Shown here: positions 1 to 7,951 of the stretch, one piece after another
Numbering within the stretch: the first letter of the stretch is position 1
Layout: each line of letters opens with the position of its first letter
Translations under genes and position numbers: made by a program
Notes under the pieces: generated by a model
Database searches by the model: none
What the model saw: only the letters and a program-made list of their open reading frames with translations
What the model was told of the DNA's origin: nothing
Assembly (NCBI RefSeq): GCF_014648855.1
Contig: NZ_BMRX01000017.1
Coordinates: 1 to 64,000, forward strand
DNA from: Streptomyces parvulus
GTDB taxonomy: Bacteria; Actinomycetota; Actinomycetes; Streptomycetales; Streptomycetaceae
Direction of reading: 5' to 3'
DNA length: 64,000 bases

Positions 1-978
1 GTGCAGTACACGCGGAACATGGTCACCGGCGCCTCCACCGCCGAGCTGACCGTCATCCTCGTCGACGCCCGCAACGGCGTCGTCGAACAGACCCGCCGGC
101 ACGCCGCCATCGCCGCCCTGCTGCGCGTCCCGCACGTCGTCCTCGCCGTCAACAAGATGGACCTCGTCGACTACCGCGAGCCCGTCTTCGCCGCCATCGC
201 CGAGGAGTTCACGGCGTACGCCACGGAACTGGGCGTGCCGGAGGTCACCACGATCCCGATCTCGGCACTCGCCGGGGACAACGTGGTCGAACCGTCGGCC
301 GTCATGGACTGGTACGGCGGCCCGACGGTCCTGGAGCACCTGGAGACCGTCTCCACCGGGACCCGGCCCGACGACGGTCCCGCGCGCATCCCGGTGCAGT
401 ACGTGATCCGGCCGCAGACCGCCCACCACCGCGACTACCGCGGCTACGCCGGGCAGATAGCTTCCGGCGTCGTCCGCGTCGGGGATCCGGTGACCGTGCT
501 GCCCGAAGGCCGCACCAGCACCATCGAGGCACTCGACCTGCTGGGCGAGGAGGTGGACGCCGCCTGGGCACCGCAATCGGTGACCGTGCGGCTCAGCGAC
601 GACATCGACGTCTCGCGCGGCGACCTGATCGCTGTGACGGGCTCGGTTCCCGAGGTCACCAGGCGGGCGGCCGCGGTCGCCTGCCACGTGGCGGACCGTC
701 CCCTCGTCGTCGGTCAACGGGTGCTGCTGCGGCACACCACCCGGACGGTCAGGGCGGTCGTCGACGCGATCCCTTCGCGGCTCACCCTGGACGACCTCTC
801 CGAACACGCGGAGCCCGGGAGGCTGAACGCGAACGACATCGGCCGGGTCTCGGTCCGGACGGCCGAACCGATTGCCCTGGACCGGTACGCGGACTCACGG
901 TGTACCGGGTCCTTCCTGTTGATCGACCCCGCCGACGGAGCCACCCTCACGGCTTGCATGGCCGACGGCATCGGATGA
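1..978 (+). CDS. cysN: Sulfate adenylyltransferase subunit 1 (CysN), 5'-truncated by window edge
   Basis: CysN is the GTPase subunit of ATP sulfurylase. With CysD it makes adenosine 5'-phosphosulfate from ATP and sulfate, using GTP hydrolysis, in cytoplasmic sulfate assimilation. The visible 325 residues start inside the G domain: VQYTRNMVTGAS normally follows the DTPGH motif, so the P-loop and DTPG lie upstream of base 1. The GTP-base motif NKMD is at residues 51-54. EF-Tu-like beta-barrel domains follow (about 125-325), with the CysN-type stretch HRDYRGYAGQIASG near 143-156. The first codon (GTG) is almost certainly internal, since complete actinobacterial CysN is roughly 100 residues longer. 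The gene ends 20 bp from a convergent regulator gene. Why a sulfate-activation gene lies near plasmid genes is not evident. Confidence 0.9.
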   Translation: MQYTRNMVTGASTAELTVILVDARNGVVEQTRRHAAIAALLRVPHVVLAVNKMDLVDYREPVFAAIAEEFTAYATELGVPEVTTIPISALAGDNVVEPSAVMDWYGGPTVLEHLETVSTGTRPDDGPARIPVQYVIRPQTAHHRDYRGYAGQIASGVVRVGDPVTVLPEGRTSTIEALDLLGEEVDAAWAPQSVTVRLSDDIDVSRGDLIAVTGSVPEVTRRAAAVACHVADRPLVVGQRVLLRHTTRTVRAVVDAIPSRLTLDDLSEHAEPGRLNANDIGRVSVRTAEPIALDRYADSRCTGSFLLIDPADGATLTACMADGIG

Positions 979-997
979 ACACCCGGGCGGCCGCCCG

Positions 998-1759
998 TCA
1001 GACCAGGCCGGCGTTGACGGCGCTGACCACGGCAGCCGTCCGGTTGGGGGCGTCGAACTTGGCCAGTACGGAGCCGACCAGGCGCTTCGCCCCGTGGGTG
1101 GAGATGGTCAGGGCGCGGGCTATCTGCTTGTTGCTCATGCCGCTGGCCATGAGCTGGAGCGTCTCGTTCTCCCTCGGGGTGAGGGTGGTGACGCGTGGGT
1201 GGGTCCGGGGGGCCTGGATGCGGTGCATGCTCAGCAGTTCCCTGGCCAGCTTGGGGGGCATGGGCACCTCGCCGGCCAGGGTTCGTTCGATCGCGTTGGC
1301 CAGCCCGTCCTGTGAGAGGTCGGTCAGGGACAGGAACCCGTCGCCGGGCAGGTCGCCGAAGGCTGAGCGGCGGTCCTGCACGGGGTCGCCGACCACGAGG
1401 ACGGGGGGCAGCGGGTGGGCCTTGTCGTCCTGGGCGTCCCCCAGGAGGTGCCACTGGTCGGACGTGACGATCAGGACGTCCAGGCTGCCGGGTCCGTAGG
1501 GCTTGTGCAGCGTGTCCGGGTCGAGTTGCAGCACGGTGCCGATGCCGGGTGTCCTGCTCAGGAGCGCTTCGAGTCCGGCGACGATCACAGGGCCGGCGAC
1601 GAGCAGGGCTACGTTCCTTCGGCCGTCCCGGTGTCCGGCGTCCAGGGCGTCTTGGTCCGCTTCCCGAAGGGAGTCGACGGGGAGGGCGGACGGTGAGGGC
1701 AGTGTCTCCAGCATCGAGGCGGCTTTCTCATCAACGGAGAGGCGGAACCGGCGGAGCAT
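998..1759 (-). CDS. LuxR-family DNA-binding response regulator, atypical receiver
   Basis: Predicted 253-aa transcription factor. The C-terminus (about 190-253) is a LuxR/GerE helix-turn-helix: LTPRENETLQLMASGMSNKQIARALTISTHGAKRLVGSVLAKF, with the usual RE start, the SNKQIA helix and the spacing to the recognition helix. The middle (about 48-150) has the alternating hydrophobic strands of a receiver domain (VALLVAGPVIVAGLEALL, then LDVLIVTSDQW). No clear phospho-acceptor Asp is at the end of the third strand, so control by a histidine kinase is doubtful. No kinase gene is adjacent. Start is the ATG at 1759; an internal ATG at 1714 is an alternative. Its target is unknown. The unit with the 97-aa gene and the divergent TrmB/LuxR regulator looks like a small regulatory island. 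Confidence 0.8.
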   Translation of the reverse strand: MLRRFRLSVDEKAASMLETLPSPSALPVDSLREADQDALDAGHRDGRRNVALLVAGPVIVAGLEALLSRTPGIGTVLQLDPDTLHKPYGPGSLDVLIVTSDQWHLLGDAQDDKAHPLPPVLVVGDPVQDRRSAFGDLPGDGFLSLTDLSQDGLANAIERTLAGEVPMPPKLARELLSMHRIQAPRTHPRVTTLTPRENETLQLMASGMSNKQIARALTISTHGAKRLVGSVLAKFDAPNRTAAVVSAVNAGLV

Positions 1760-1883
1760 GGCTCACGTCGGCTCCGCGGCTCTTCTCGACCGGCAGGGTT
1801 GACATCCAGTTTTTGGCGGGCGGGACGGTCGCGGAAGTCCGTCGGGCGGGCCGGATCCGGCACTGGCCGGTTGAGGCCCCGCC

Positions 1884-2177
1884 CTAGTGGCCGAGGGGGC
1901 CGGTGACCAGGGCCGCTTCGCAGCGCTCGACGGCGCAGCCCGCGAACGCGTCGGAGCGCAGGGCGCGCAGCGTCAGCCGCAGGGCCGCCTGCTCCGCGTC
2001 GGCCAGGGCGATCGAGGAGAAGAACAGGCCGAGCGTGTGGCGCCCCGATGCCTGCCGGGCCACGCTGACGTGCTCCAGGCGGTCGCCCGGTTCCGCGTAG
2101 GCCATGAGGTGCGTGGACGCGTCGTCCAGGGGCGCCCGACCATCGTTCGAGCGTAGCTGTACATGTACTAGATGCAT
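1884..2177 (-). CDS. Small hypothetical protein (97 aa)
   Basis: I do not recognise this protein. The reading frame stays open upstream to 2339, but the likely start is the ATG at 2175-2177 (MHLVHVQLRS), because the upstream extension would run under the divergent gene's leader. The predicted 97-aa product is soluble: an N-terminal beta-rich half (HVSVARQASGRHTLGLFF) and a helical stretch rich in Ala and Leu (ALADAEQAALRLTLRALRS), ending in two Cys residues in the frame CAVERCEA. No signal peptide or membrane segment is seen. It precedes the LuxR-type gene on the same strand by about 125 bp and could be co-transcribed. It faces the TrmB/LuxR gene across a 134-bp shared promoter region. Confidence 0.55.
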   Translation of the reverse strand: MHLVHVQLRSNDGRAPLDDASTHLMAYAEPGDRLEHVSVARQASGRHTLGLFFSSIALADAEQAALRLTLRALRSDAFAGCAVERCEAALVTGPLGH

Positions 2178-2311
2178 GCAGGCGACGATCCTTGAGCTGG
2201 TCACGGCCGGCAAGTAGCTCCTCATGGACGGATCCGGCAACGACCGCAAGAGGCCCTCGGCAGTCGCAGCCGTCCGCCGTGATCCTTCAAGTCTGAATCG
2301 CGGAGGCTCTG

Positions 2312-3307
2312 ATGCTCGGTTTGCTGGGGTTGGACGCATCGGCCGAGGAGGTGTACCGGGCGATGCTCGCGCACCCGGGCAAGGGGGTGGCCGAGCTGGC
2401 CGAGGCCCTCGGGATGCCGGAGCGGGACATCAGGTCGTCGCTGGACCGGCTGCACGAGCTGTCGCTGGTGCGTTCCTCGCACGCGCAGGCGTTGCGTGCG
2501 GTCGGCCCGGAACTGGGGATGGAGATCCTCCTGGCCCGGCAGCAGGCGGAGTTGGCCGCGCAGCAGCAGCGGGTGGAGGCCTCTCGCGCCGCCGCGGCGC
2601 AGTTGATCGCGCAGTTCGCGGAGCAGGGTTCGTCGGCGGGGCAGCCGGACGTGGAGCATCTCACCGGGATCGACCAGATCAGGGAGAAGCTGGCGGTGCT
2701 GACGCACCGGGTGCGTGCGGAGGTCATGACGCTCGCTCCCAACGGCGCGCACACGCCGGAGAGTCTGCGGGCCGCCAAGCCGCTGGACGGCGAGTTGCTG
2801 GGCCGCGGGGTCCGGATGCGGACCGTCTATCTGGACAGCGTGCGCAACAGCCCGCACACCGTGGAGTACGCCGAGTGGCTGGCGGAGCGCGGCGGGCAGG
2901 TCCGTACCGCCCCGTCGCTGCCGGTGCGCATGGTCATCGTGGACCGGGAGAGCGCGGTGATCCCGGTGCGTGCCGAGGCCTCGTGCGAGGCGGCCGTGGT
3001 GCTGACGGGCCAGGGCACGCTGACGGCCCTGTGCGCCCTCTTCGACGGGGTGTGGGCGTCCGCCGTCGACCTCGGCGAGGCGGGGCGGCGGGACGAGTCG
3101 GGGTTGAGTGCGCAGGAGCGGGAGGTGCTCAACTCCTTGTACCGGGGGATGACGGACGAGTCGATCGCCAAGCGGCTGGGTGTCTCACCGCGTACGGCGC
3201 GTCGGGTGGCCAACGACATGATGGAGCGTCTGGGTGCGCGCAGCCGCTTCCAGGCCGGGGCGCTCGCGGTGCAGAACGGCTGGCTGCCGTCGGACGCCTC
3301 ACTGTAG
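2312..3307 (+). CDS. TrmB-like / LuxR hybrid transcriptional regulator
   Basis: 331-aa predicted regulator of an actinobacterial architecture. The N-terminus (about 1-65) is a TrmB-type winged helix (LGLDASAEEVYRAMLAHPGKGVAELAEALGMPERDIRSSLDRLHELSLV). A Gln/Ala-rich helical linker follows (about 75-110), then a ligand- or PLD-like middle domain (about 120-260). The C-terminus (about 268-331) is a LuxR HTH: LSAQEREVLNSLYRGMTDESIAKRLGVSPRTARRVANDMMERLGARSRFQAGALA. The ATG at 2312 has a GGAGG six bases upstream (2302-2306), which supports the start. Proteins of this form are known as pathway regulators in Streptomyces; the effector and target here are unknown. It is divergent from the 97-aa gene. 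Confidence 0.85.
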   Translation: MLGLLGLDASAEEVYRAMLAHPGKGVAELAEALGMPERDIRSSLDRLHELSLVRSSHAQALRAVGPELGMEILLARQQAELAAQQQRVEASRAAAAQLIAQFAEQGSSAGQPDVEHLTGIDQIREKLAVLTHRVRAEVMTLAPNGAHTPESLRAAKPLDGELLGRGVRMRTVYLDSVRNSPHTVEYAEWLAERGGQVRTAPSLPVRMVIVDRESAVIPVRAEASCEAAVVLTGQGTLTALCALFDGVWASAVDLGEAGRRDESGLSAQEREVLNSLYRGMTDESIAKRLGVSPRTARRVANDMMERLGARSRFQAGALAVQNGWLPSDASL

Positions 3308-3739
3308 GCGGCGGATCCGACCACCTGCAGGGCTGCCAGTACTGACGACGCATCCGCTTCGGTCGCATTGCGCCACCGGACACCCCGCATGAGCCGGATG
3401 GCCCCTGGTCGCGTCCCATCCTTCATCGTGCAACGCCCTGAGCGACAGCCCTCTTTCGGGTATGCCCGATCGGCCAGAGCCCGACGGGCGCCCATTCGCG
3501 TCTTGGCCGCGGAAGCGCCGGCGACGAGCCTGTTCACCAGGCACGCGTCGGCGCTTCCGCGTCGTCGGCGCGTACCTGTCGGCAGGTAAGCCACCCCTTG
3601 CCTCGCCCTACGGGAAGCGCGTACAGGAAGTGGGGGCGCCCGCGATGGTTCAACTCTTCACTCGCAAGTTGCGTTACTGGATCGCTTCGCGACACTCCAG
3701 TTCCCGCCCCGGTACGCCCGGTGCACCCGGGGCTCGTTG
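3308..3739 (+). other. Intergenic region, 0.43 kb, nothing recognised
   Basis: This stretch between the TrmB/LuxR gene and the phosphopantetheinyl transferase gene contains no gene I can support. No terminator with a T-tract, no clear -10/-35 pair and no repeat family was found. It presumably holds the transferase promoter. Confidence 0.5.
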
Positions 3740-4468
3740 GTGACCGCGGCCGAAGACCTGGACATGGAGGGCCCGACGGACGCGGTGCACGTCTGGTACA
3801 TGGATCTCGACGAGCTGGCGTCCCGCCCGCACCGGCACCTGGAGAGCGCACTCGGTCCCGACGAGCGGGCTCGTCGCGCCGGTTACCCCGAAGCCCGAAG
3901 CCGGGCGCGCTTCACGGCGGCCCACGGTGTCCTGCGGCTGCTGCTGGGCCGCTTCCTCGACATGCCGGCCGCCCAGGTGCGTATGCGGTGCGGTCCCATG
4001 GGCAAGCCGGCGCTGCTGCCCGGTGCGCCGCCCGTCCACTTCAACCTCTCCCACGCGGGCGGGCACGCGGTCGCCGCCGTGTCGGTCGGCCGGGAAGTCG
4101 GGGTCGACCTCGACCGGCCCCGGGAGGGGTTTCCCCTGGAGTCGTTCGCCCGCCGCTACTTTCCCCCGTCCGAAAGCGACTTGGTGCTCCGTGCCCCCCG
4201 AGAGGAGCGGATGCGCGTCTTCCTGACCTTGTGGACCCGCAAGGAAGCACTGGTCAAGGCCGCCGGATCGGGCATCGCCCTGGGGGTGGGCCAGCCGGTA
4301 GGGGGCACTGAGGACTCGGTCGTGGTGACGGCGGCTCAGCACCGGTTGCGGGGCACCTGGCGCATCCGGGCCCTCTCCCCGCCCTTCGGCGTCGGCGCCG
4401 TCGCTCTGGCTCACAGCCGTCCCTTTCGTGTCATCGCCCACGGCTGGGCCGCCAACGAGGGTGCCTGA
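3740..4468 (+). CDS. 4'-phosphopantetheinyl transferase, Sfp type
   Basis: Transfers the phosphopantetheine arm of CoA to the active-site Ser of carrier proteins, turning apo-ACPs of PKS and NRPS enzymes into the holo form. The 242-aa protein shows the family signatures in order: the substrate-binding FNLSHAGG, the Mg/CoA motif VGVDLDRP about 10 residues later, and WTRKEALVKAAGSGI (family pattern W-x-K-E-x-x-x-K). The length fits Sfp-type enzymes. The start is uncertain. GTG 3740 is preferred because GGGG at 3729-3732 sits seven bases upstream; TTG 3737 and ATG 3764 are alternatives. It could activate the many ACPs of the PKS about 17 kb downstream, but it lies on the other side of the plasmid genes, so this link is only inferred. 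Confidence 0.88.
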   Translation: MTAAEDLDMEGPTDAVHVWYMDLDELASRPHRHLESALGPDERARRAGYPEARSRARFTAAHGVLRLLLGRFLDMPAAQVRMRCGPMGKPALLPGAPPVHFNLSHAGGHAVAAVSVGREVGVDLDRPREGFPLESFARRYFPPSESDLVLRAPREERMRVFLTLWTRKEALVKAAGSGIALGVGQPVGGTEDSVVVTAAQHRLRGTWRIRALSPPFGVGAVALAHSRPFRVIAHGWAANEGA

Positions 4469-4617
4469 ACCGGGCCCCTCCCCCGCCGACGGCCGGTTCC
4501 GGCCCGCGCGGACGGAACCGGCAACGGCCGCTTCCGTCCGCCGGGAACGCCTTCCGCAGCCGATGACGCCTCGACAAGACTTGGACTCATCACCAAGCGA
4601 GTTTCGAGGAGTTCACC

Positions 4618-4776
4618 ATGTCCCGTCGTGTCCGAGCCGCCTTCCGCAGCCGTTTCGCCGTCGCCGCGCTCGTCGTCCTCGGGGCCCTCGGCGTCCACGC
4701 CGCCTCGGCCGGCGCGCCCGCTCCCGCCGCCGGCACCGCCGTGGCGTCCGGCAGCGACTCCATGGTGTGGGACTGA
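4618..4776 (+). CDS. Small exported peptide (52 aa), unknown function
   Basis: A short gene with a good ribosome binding site (CGAGGAG at 4605-4611, six bases before the ATG). The product starts MSRRVRAAFRSRF, has a hydrophobic core AVAALVVLGALGV and an Ala-rich putative cleavage region (HAASAGAPAPAA), so it looks like a Sec signal peptide. What remains after cleavage is only about 20 residues, ending SGSDSMVWD. I do not recognise the peptide. It could be a secreted signal, a small surface peptide or a leader. It lies between the transferase gene and the DUF4097/ABC unit, in the same direction but with about 240 bp before the latter. Being so short, it could also be a chance frame, though the RBS and signal-peptide pattern argue for a real gene. 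Confidence 0.5.
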   Translation: MSRRVRAAFRSRFAVAALVVLGALGVHAASAGAPAPAAGTAVASGSDSMVWD

Positions 4777-4796
4777 TCCCCGTGGTGTGGGACTGA
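4763..4796 (+). repeat. Direct repeat of 14 bp at the 3' end of the small peptide gene
   Basis: TGGTGTGGGACTGA occurs at 4763-4776, where it encodes the end of the peptide and its stop codon, and again at 4783-4796. The 20-bp period is not a multiple of three, so the second copy is out of frame. It looks like a small local duplication. Confidence 0.8.
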
Positions 4797-4839
4797 CACA
4801 GCGCCGCCGTCTCCCCCGCTGTAGCGTTCACTCCCATCT

Positions 4840-4970
4840 CATTGCAATGAGCGCCGTACGCTACGTTGCATTACCTCTGGCACTGTTGCAATGATTTTAG
4901 GCTTGTGAGCTGCACTTCTAACGAATCAGTGCAACTTACGACTTACCAAATCCGTGAATGCAACGTAGCG
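4840..4970 (+). promoter_or_regulatory. TTGCA operator array with a 14-bp inverted repeat upstream of the DUF4097/ABC unit
   Basis: Five TTGCA/TGCAA cores lie in 131 bp of unusually AT-rich DNA: the palindrome CATTGCAATG (4840-4849), GTTGCATT (4865-4872), GTTGCAAT (4885-4892), GTGCAACT (4929-4936) and ATGCAACG (4958-4965). The second and fifth are the inner parts of a perfect 14-bp inverted repeat, CGCTACGTTGCATT (4859-4872) and its complement (4957-4970), 84 bp apart. This suits a dimeric repressor or activator binding several sites. No regulator gene is next to it, so the binding protein is unknown. The array ends 45 bp before the DUF4097 start. Confidence 0.6.
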
Positions 4971-5015
4971 TTTCTGGTGTCGGAAACAGCGAGTGAAGAA
5001 CAGAGGGAGCCCGCC

Positions 5016-5690
5016 ATGCCGCAGTACGACACCCCGAACCAGGTCTCGGCCGTGATCGACGTCCCCGCCGGGCACATCCGGTTCATCGCCGCCGACCGGA
5101 CCGACACCACGGTGGAGGTCCTCCCCGCCGACCCGTCCAAGAGCCGCGACGTGAAGGCCGCCGAGCAGGTCGGCGTCAGCTACGACAAGGGCGTCCTGCG
5201 GATCGAGTCCGCTCCGGCCAAGAACCGGGTCCTCGGCACCTCCTCCGGCGCCGTCGAGGTGACCGTCCAACTGCCGGCCGGCTCCAACGTCGAGGGGAAG
5301 ACGGCCGCCGTCGAACTCCGGGGCGTCGGACGGCTCGGCGACGTCACCTTCGAGAACGCCCAGGGCTCGGTCAAGGTCGACGAGGCCGCCAGCGTCCGGC
5401 TGACCGTCCTCGCCGGTGACGTCTCGCTGGGACGGCTGGGCGGTCCCGCCGAGATCACCACCAGCAAGGGCGACATCCGGATCGCCGAGGCCTCACGCGG
5501 CACCCTCACCCTGCGCACCGAGCAGGGCGAGATCTCCGTCGGCGCCGCCCGCGGGGTCTCCGCGACCCTCGACGCCGGCACCACCTACGGCCGTGTCAGC
5601 AACTCGCTCAAGAACGCCGACGGTGCTGCCGCCGGTCTGACCATCCACGCGACCACCTCCTACGGCGACATCGTCGCCCGCAGCCTCTGA
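5016..5690 (+). CDS. DUF4097 family beta-strand repeat protein
   Basis: 224-aa protein made almost wholly of short beta strands in repeated units (for example LTVLAGDVSLGRLGGPAEITTSKGDIRIAEASRGTLTLRTEQGEISVGAARG), typical of the DUF4097/adhesin-like beta-helix family. No signal peptide or transmembrane segment is visible, so it is probably cytoplasmic. The biochemical role of the family is unknown. The ATG at 5016 has GAGGGAG upstream (5002-5008). The open frame reaches back to 4866, but that would run through the operator array and is not credible. It lies 11 bp before an ABC ATPase gene with which it very likely forms an operon; DUF4097 genes commonly sit beside such exporters, suggesting a regulatory or accessory role in transport. 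Confidence 0.8.
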   Translation: MPQYDTPNQVSAVIDVPAGHIRFIAADRTDTTVEVLPADPSKSRDVKAAEQVGVSYDKGVLRIESAPAKNRVLGTSSGAVEVTVQLPAGSNVEGKTAAVELRGVGRLGDVTFENAQGSVKVDEAASVRLTVLAGDVSLGRLGGPAEITTSKGDIRIAEASRGTLTLRTEQGEISVGAARGVSATLDAGTTYGRVSNSLKNADGAAAGLTIHATTSYGDIVARSL

Positions 5691-5701
5691 GGAGCATCCC
5701 C

Positions 5702-6670
5702 ATGACCAACCCCGCCATCACGGCCCAGGCACTACGCAAGTCCTACGGTGACAAGGTCGTCCTCGACGGCATCGACCTCACCATCCCCGAGGGAACCGTC
5801 TTCGCGCTGCTCGGTCCGAACGGGGCGGGCAAGACCACCGTGGTCAAGATCCTCTCGACCCTGATCACCGCCGACGGCGGGGAGGCCCGGGTCGGCGGTC
5901 ACGACCTCGCCGCCCAGGCGCAGTCGGTACGTGCCGCGATCGGTGTCACCGGCCAGTTCTCCGCGGTGGACGGTCTGATCACCGGCGAGGAGAACATGCT
6001 CCTGATGGCCGACCTGAACCACCTGTCCAAGGCGGAGGGCCAGCGGGTCGCCGCCGAACTCCTGGAGCGCTTCGACCTGGTGGAGGCCGCGAAGAAACCC
6101 GCCTCGACCTACTCCGGCGGTATGAAGCGGCGTCTGGACATCGCCATGACCCTGGTGGGCGGCCCGCGGATCATCTTCCTCGACGAGCCCACCACCGGCC
6201 TCGACCCGCGCTCCCGCCACAACATGTGGAGGATCATCCGCGAGCTCGTCACCGGCGGCACCACGGTCTTCCTCACCACGCAGTACCTGGAGGAGGCCGA
6301 CGAACTCGCCGACCGCATCGCCGTGCTCAACGGCGGCCGCATCGTCGCCGAGGGCAGCGCCGACGAACTCAAGCGCCTCGTCCCCGGCGGTCACGTCCGC
6401 CTCCGCTTCACCGACCCCGCCGCCCACCGCACCGCCGCCACCGCCCTGCCCGACGCCGCCCGCGACGACGAGGCCCTCACCCTCCAGATCCCCAACGACG
6501 GCACCCAGCGCGAACTGCGCGCCGTCCTCGACCACCTCGACACCGCCGGCATCGAAGCCGACGAACTGACCGTCCACACCCCCGACCTCGACGACGTCTT
6601 CTTCGCCCTCACCGGCCCCGACACCAGCGTCCCCGCCCAGACCGAGCAGCCCAAGGAGACCGTCCGATGA
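5702..6670 (+). CDS. ABC exporter ATP-binding protein, DrrA/daunorubicin-resistance type
   Basis: 322-aa ATPase subunit of a drug- or lipid-type ABC-2 exporter. Walker A GPNGAGKTT is at residues 38-46, the signature SGGMKRRLDIAM follows about 95 residues later, then Walker B with D-loop IIFLDEPTTGLDPRSR. The switch region reads TTQYLEEADELADRI, with Gln in place of the usual His, as is common in DrrA-like proteins. The C-terminal third (about 225-322) is the DrrA-type extension. RBS GAGGAGC lies just before the ATG. The gene overlaps the permease gene by ATGA. Substrate unknown: a role in self-protection against the PKS product is possible, but the unit lies 10 kb from the cluster and on the far side of the plasmid genes. 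Confidence 0.9.
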   Translation: MTNPAITAQALRKSYGDKVVLDGIDLTIPEGTVFALLGPNGAGKTTVVKILSTLITADGGEARVGGHDLAAQAQSVRAAIGVTGQFSAVDGLITGEENMLLMADLNHLSKAEGQRVAAELLERFDLVEAAKKPASTYSGGMKRRLDIAMTLVGGPRIIFLDEPTTGLDPRSRHNMWRIIRELVTGGTTVFLTTQYLEEADELADRIAVLNGGRIVAEGSADELKRLVPGGHVRLRFTDPAAHRTAATALPDAARDDEALTLQIPNDGTQRELRAVLDHLDTAGIEADELTVHTPDLDDVFFALTGPDTSVPAQTEQPKETVR

Positions 6671-7452
6671 GCACCCTCTCCCTCGCCGTCCGCGACTCGA
6701 CCACCATGCTCCGCCGCAACCTCCTCCACGCCCGGCGCTACCCCTCCCTCACCCTCAACCTGCTGCTCACCCCCGTGATGCTGCTCCTGCTCTTCGTCTA
6801 CATCTTCGGCGACACCATGAGCGCGGGGATCGGCGGCGGAGACCGCTCCGACTACATCGCCTACCTCGTCCCGGGCGTCCTGCTGATGACCATCGGCAGC
6901 ACCACGATCGGCACCGCCGTCTCCGTCTCCAACGACATGACCGAGGGGATCATCGCCCGCTTCCGCACCATGGCCATCCACCGCGGCTCGGTGCTCATCG
7001 GGCACGTCATCGGCAGCGTCCTGCAGGCCATCATCAGCGTGGTCCTCGTCGGGCTCATCGCGCTGGCCATGGGCTTCCGCTCCACCGACGCCACGGCCCT
7101 GGAGTGGCTGGCGGCCTTCGGAGTGCTCGCGTTCTTCACTCTGGCCCTCACCTGGATCGCCGTGGGCATGGGCATGGGCAGCCCCAACGCCGAGGCCGCC
7201 AGCAACAGCGCCATGCCGCTGATCCTGCTGCCGCTCATCTCCAGCGCCTTCGTGCCGATCGACGCGATGCCCGGCTGGTTCCAGCCGATCGCCGAGTACC
7301 AGCCCTTCACCCCGGCCATCGAGACCCTGCGCGGCCTGCTCCTCGGCACCGAGATCGGCCACAACGGATGGCTCGCCCTCGCCTGGTGCCTGGCCCTCAC
7401 CGTCCTCGGCTACCGCTGGTCCCAGGCGCAGTTCAACCGCGACCCCAAGTAA
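6667..7452 (+). CDS. ABC-2 type exporter permease, DrrB-like
   Basis: 261-aa integral membrane subunit paired with the upstream ATPase. It has about six hydrophobic segments: LTLNLLLTPVMLLLLFVYIF, YIAYLVPGVLLMTIGSTTIGTAV, a segment around SVLQAIISVVLVGLIALAMGF, one around LAAFGVLAFFTLALTWIAVGM, one around MPLILLPLISSAFVPI, and a last one at LALAWCLALTVLGY. The typical ABC-2 feature between the last two (PGWFQPIAEYQPFTPAIETLRGLL) is clear. The ATG overlaps the stop of the ATPase gene by four bases, which points to translational coupling. It is followed by a strong hairpin, so this is the last gene of the unit. Confidence 0.9.
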   Translation: MSTLSLAVRDSTTMLRRNLLHARRYPSLTLNLLLTPVMLLLLFVYIFGDTMSAGIGGGDRSDYIAYLVPGVLLMTIGSTTIGTAVSVSNDMTEGIIARFRTMAIHRGSVLIGHVIGSVLQAIISVVLVGLIALAMGFRSTDATALEWLAAFGVLAFFTLALTWIAVGMGMGSPNAEAASNSAMPLILLPLISSAFVPIDAMPGWFQPIAEYQPFTPAIETLRGLLLGTEIGHNGWLALAWCLALTVLGYRWSQAQFNRDPK

Positions 7453-7510
7453 GCGGCATGCGTGCCCGCACCACCCCCGACCACCCACCACCCGAGGAGT
7501 CGCAGCACTT

Positions 7511-7548
7511 AGGAGGGCCCCGGCCACGGCCGAGGGCCCTCCTTTCGT
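7511..7548 (+). terminator. Rho-independent terminator after the ABC exporter unit
   Basis: Perfect 10-bp stem AGGAGGGCCC (7511-7520) / GGGCCCTCCT (7534-7543), with extra pairing CGG/CCG inside the loop, then TTCGTTT. It lies between the converging permease and DUF6009-like genes and may serve both strands. Confidence 0.85.
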
Positions 7549-7549
7549 T

Positions 7550-7951
7550 TCACAGCGGCAGCGTTATGCCCAGCTGCTGCATGGCACTGGAGGGCGGCCC
7601 GCCCTCCGAGCGCTCGGTCTTGTACCCCTTGACGCGAGCCTCCAGGGTGCGCGGGTCCACGGCCTCGGCGGGAGCGCTCTTGGCGTAGAGGCCACCGGGC
7701 TGACTGTCGCGGTCGTGCGGCAGCAGCCAGAACACGCGCCGGCGGAAAGTGCCGGAGGCCCGGGAGGCCTTGGCCGTGGGGCCCAGGATCGCGTAGCCGA
7801 CCATGCGCCCGTCGCGGTGGTAGGCGGGTTTGCCTTTCCGGGTCGGCAGTCGGTCCAGGCTTTGGCGAACGTAGTCGAGGTCGTCGATGTCCTCCAGCCA
7901 GACCAACTGGCCTTCGTGACTGATCTCGTCCTCGGTGATCAGGGAGCTCAT
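7550..7951 (-). CDS. DUF6009-like protein of the plasmid replication operon
   Basis: 133-aa protein with the sequence pattern of the Streptomyces DUF6009 family as I remember it: an acidic N-terminus, a central basic stretch GKPAYHRDGRMVGYAILGP, then RRRVFWLLPHDRDSQPGGLYAKSAPAEAVDPRTL. No function is known. No signal peptide or membrane segment is seen. The start ATG overlaps the stop of the primase-helicase gene by four bases (7948-7951), so it is the third and last gene of the leftward replication operon. The context suggests a role in replication or copy control, but nothing in the sequence proves it. Confidence 0.7.
   Translation of the reverse strand: MSSLITEDEISHEGQLVWLEDIDDLDYVRQSLDRLPTRKGKPAYHRDGRMVGYAILGPTAKASRASGTFRRRVFWLLPHDRDSQPGGLYAKSAPAEAVDPRTLEARVKGYKTERSEGGPPSSAMQQLGITLPL

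Noticed and set aside
984..997. Palindrome CGGGCGG-CCGCCCG between cysN and the LuxR gene as a terminator
   Set aside because: It has no loop and no T-tract; in DNA this rich in G+C such a 14-bp palindrome carries little weight.
2159..2168. GTACATGTAC palindrome as an operator
   Set aside because: It lies within the first codons of the 97-aa gene and reads as normal coding sequence (LVHV); no second copy was found.
4866..5015. N-terminal extension of the DUF4097 protein starting at 4866
   Set aside because: It would translate the AT-rich operator array, has odd composition (Cys/His-rich) and no RBS. ATG 5016 has a good RBS and starts the domain.
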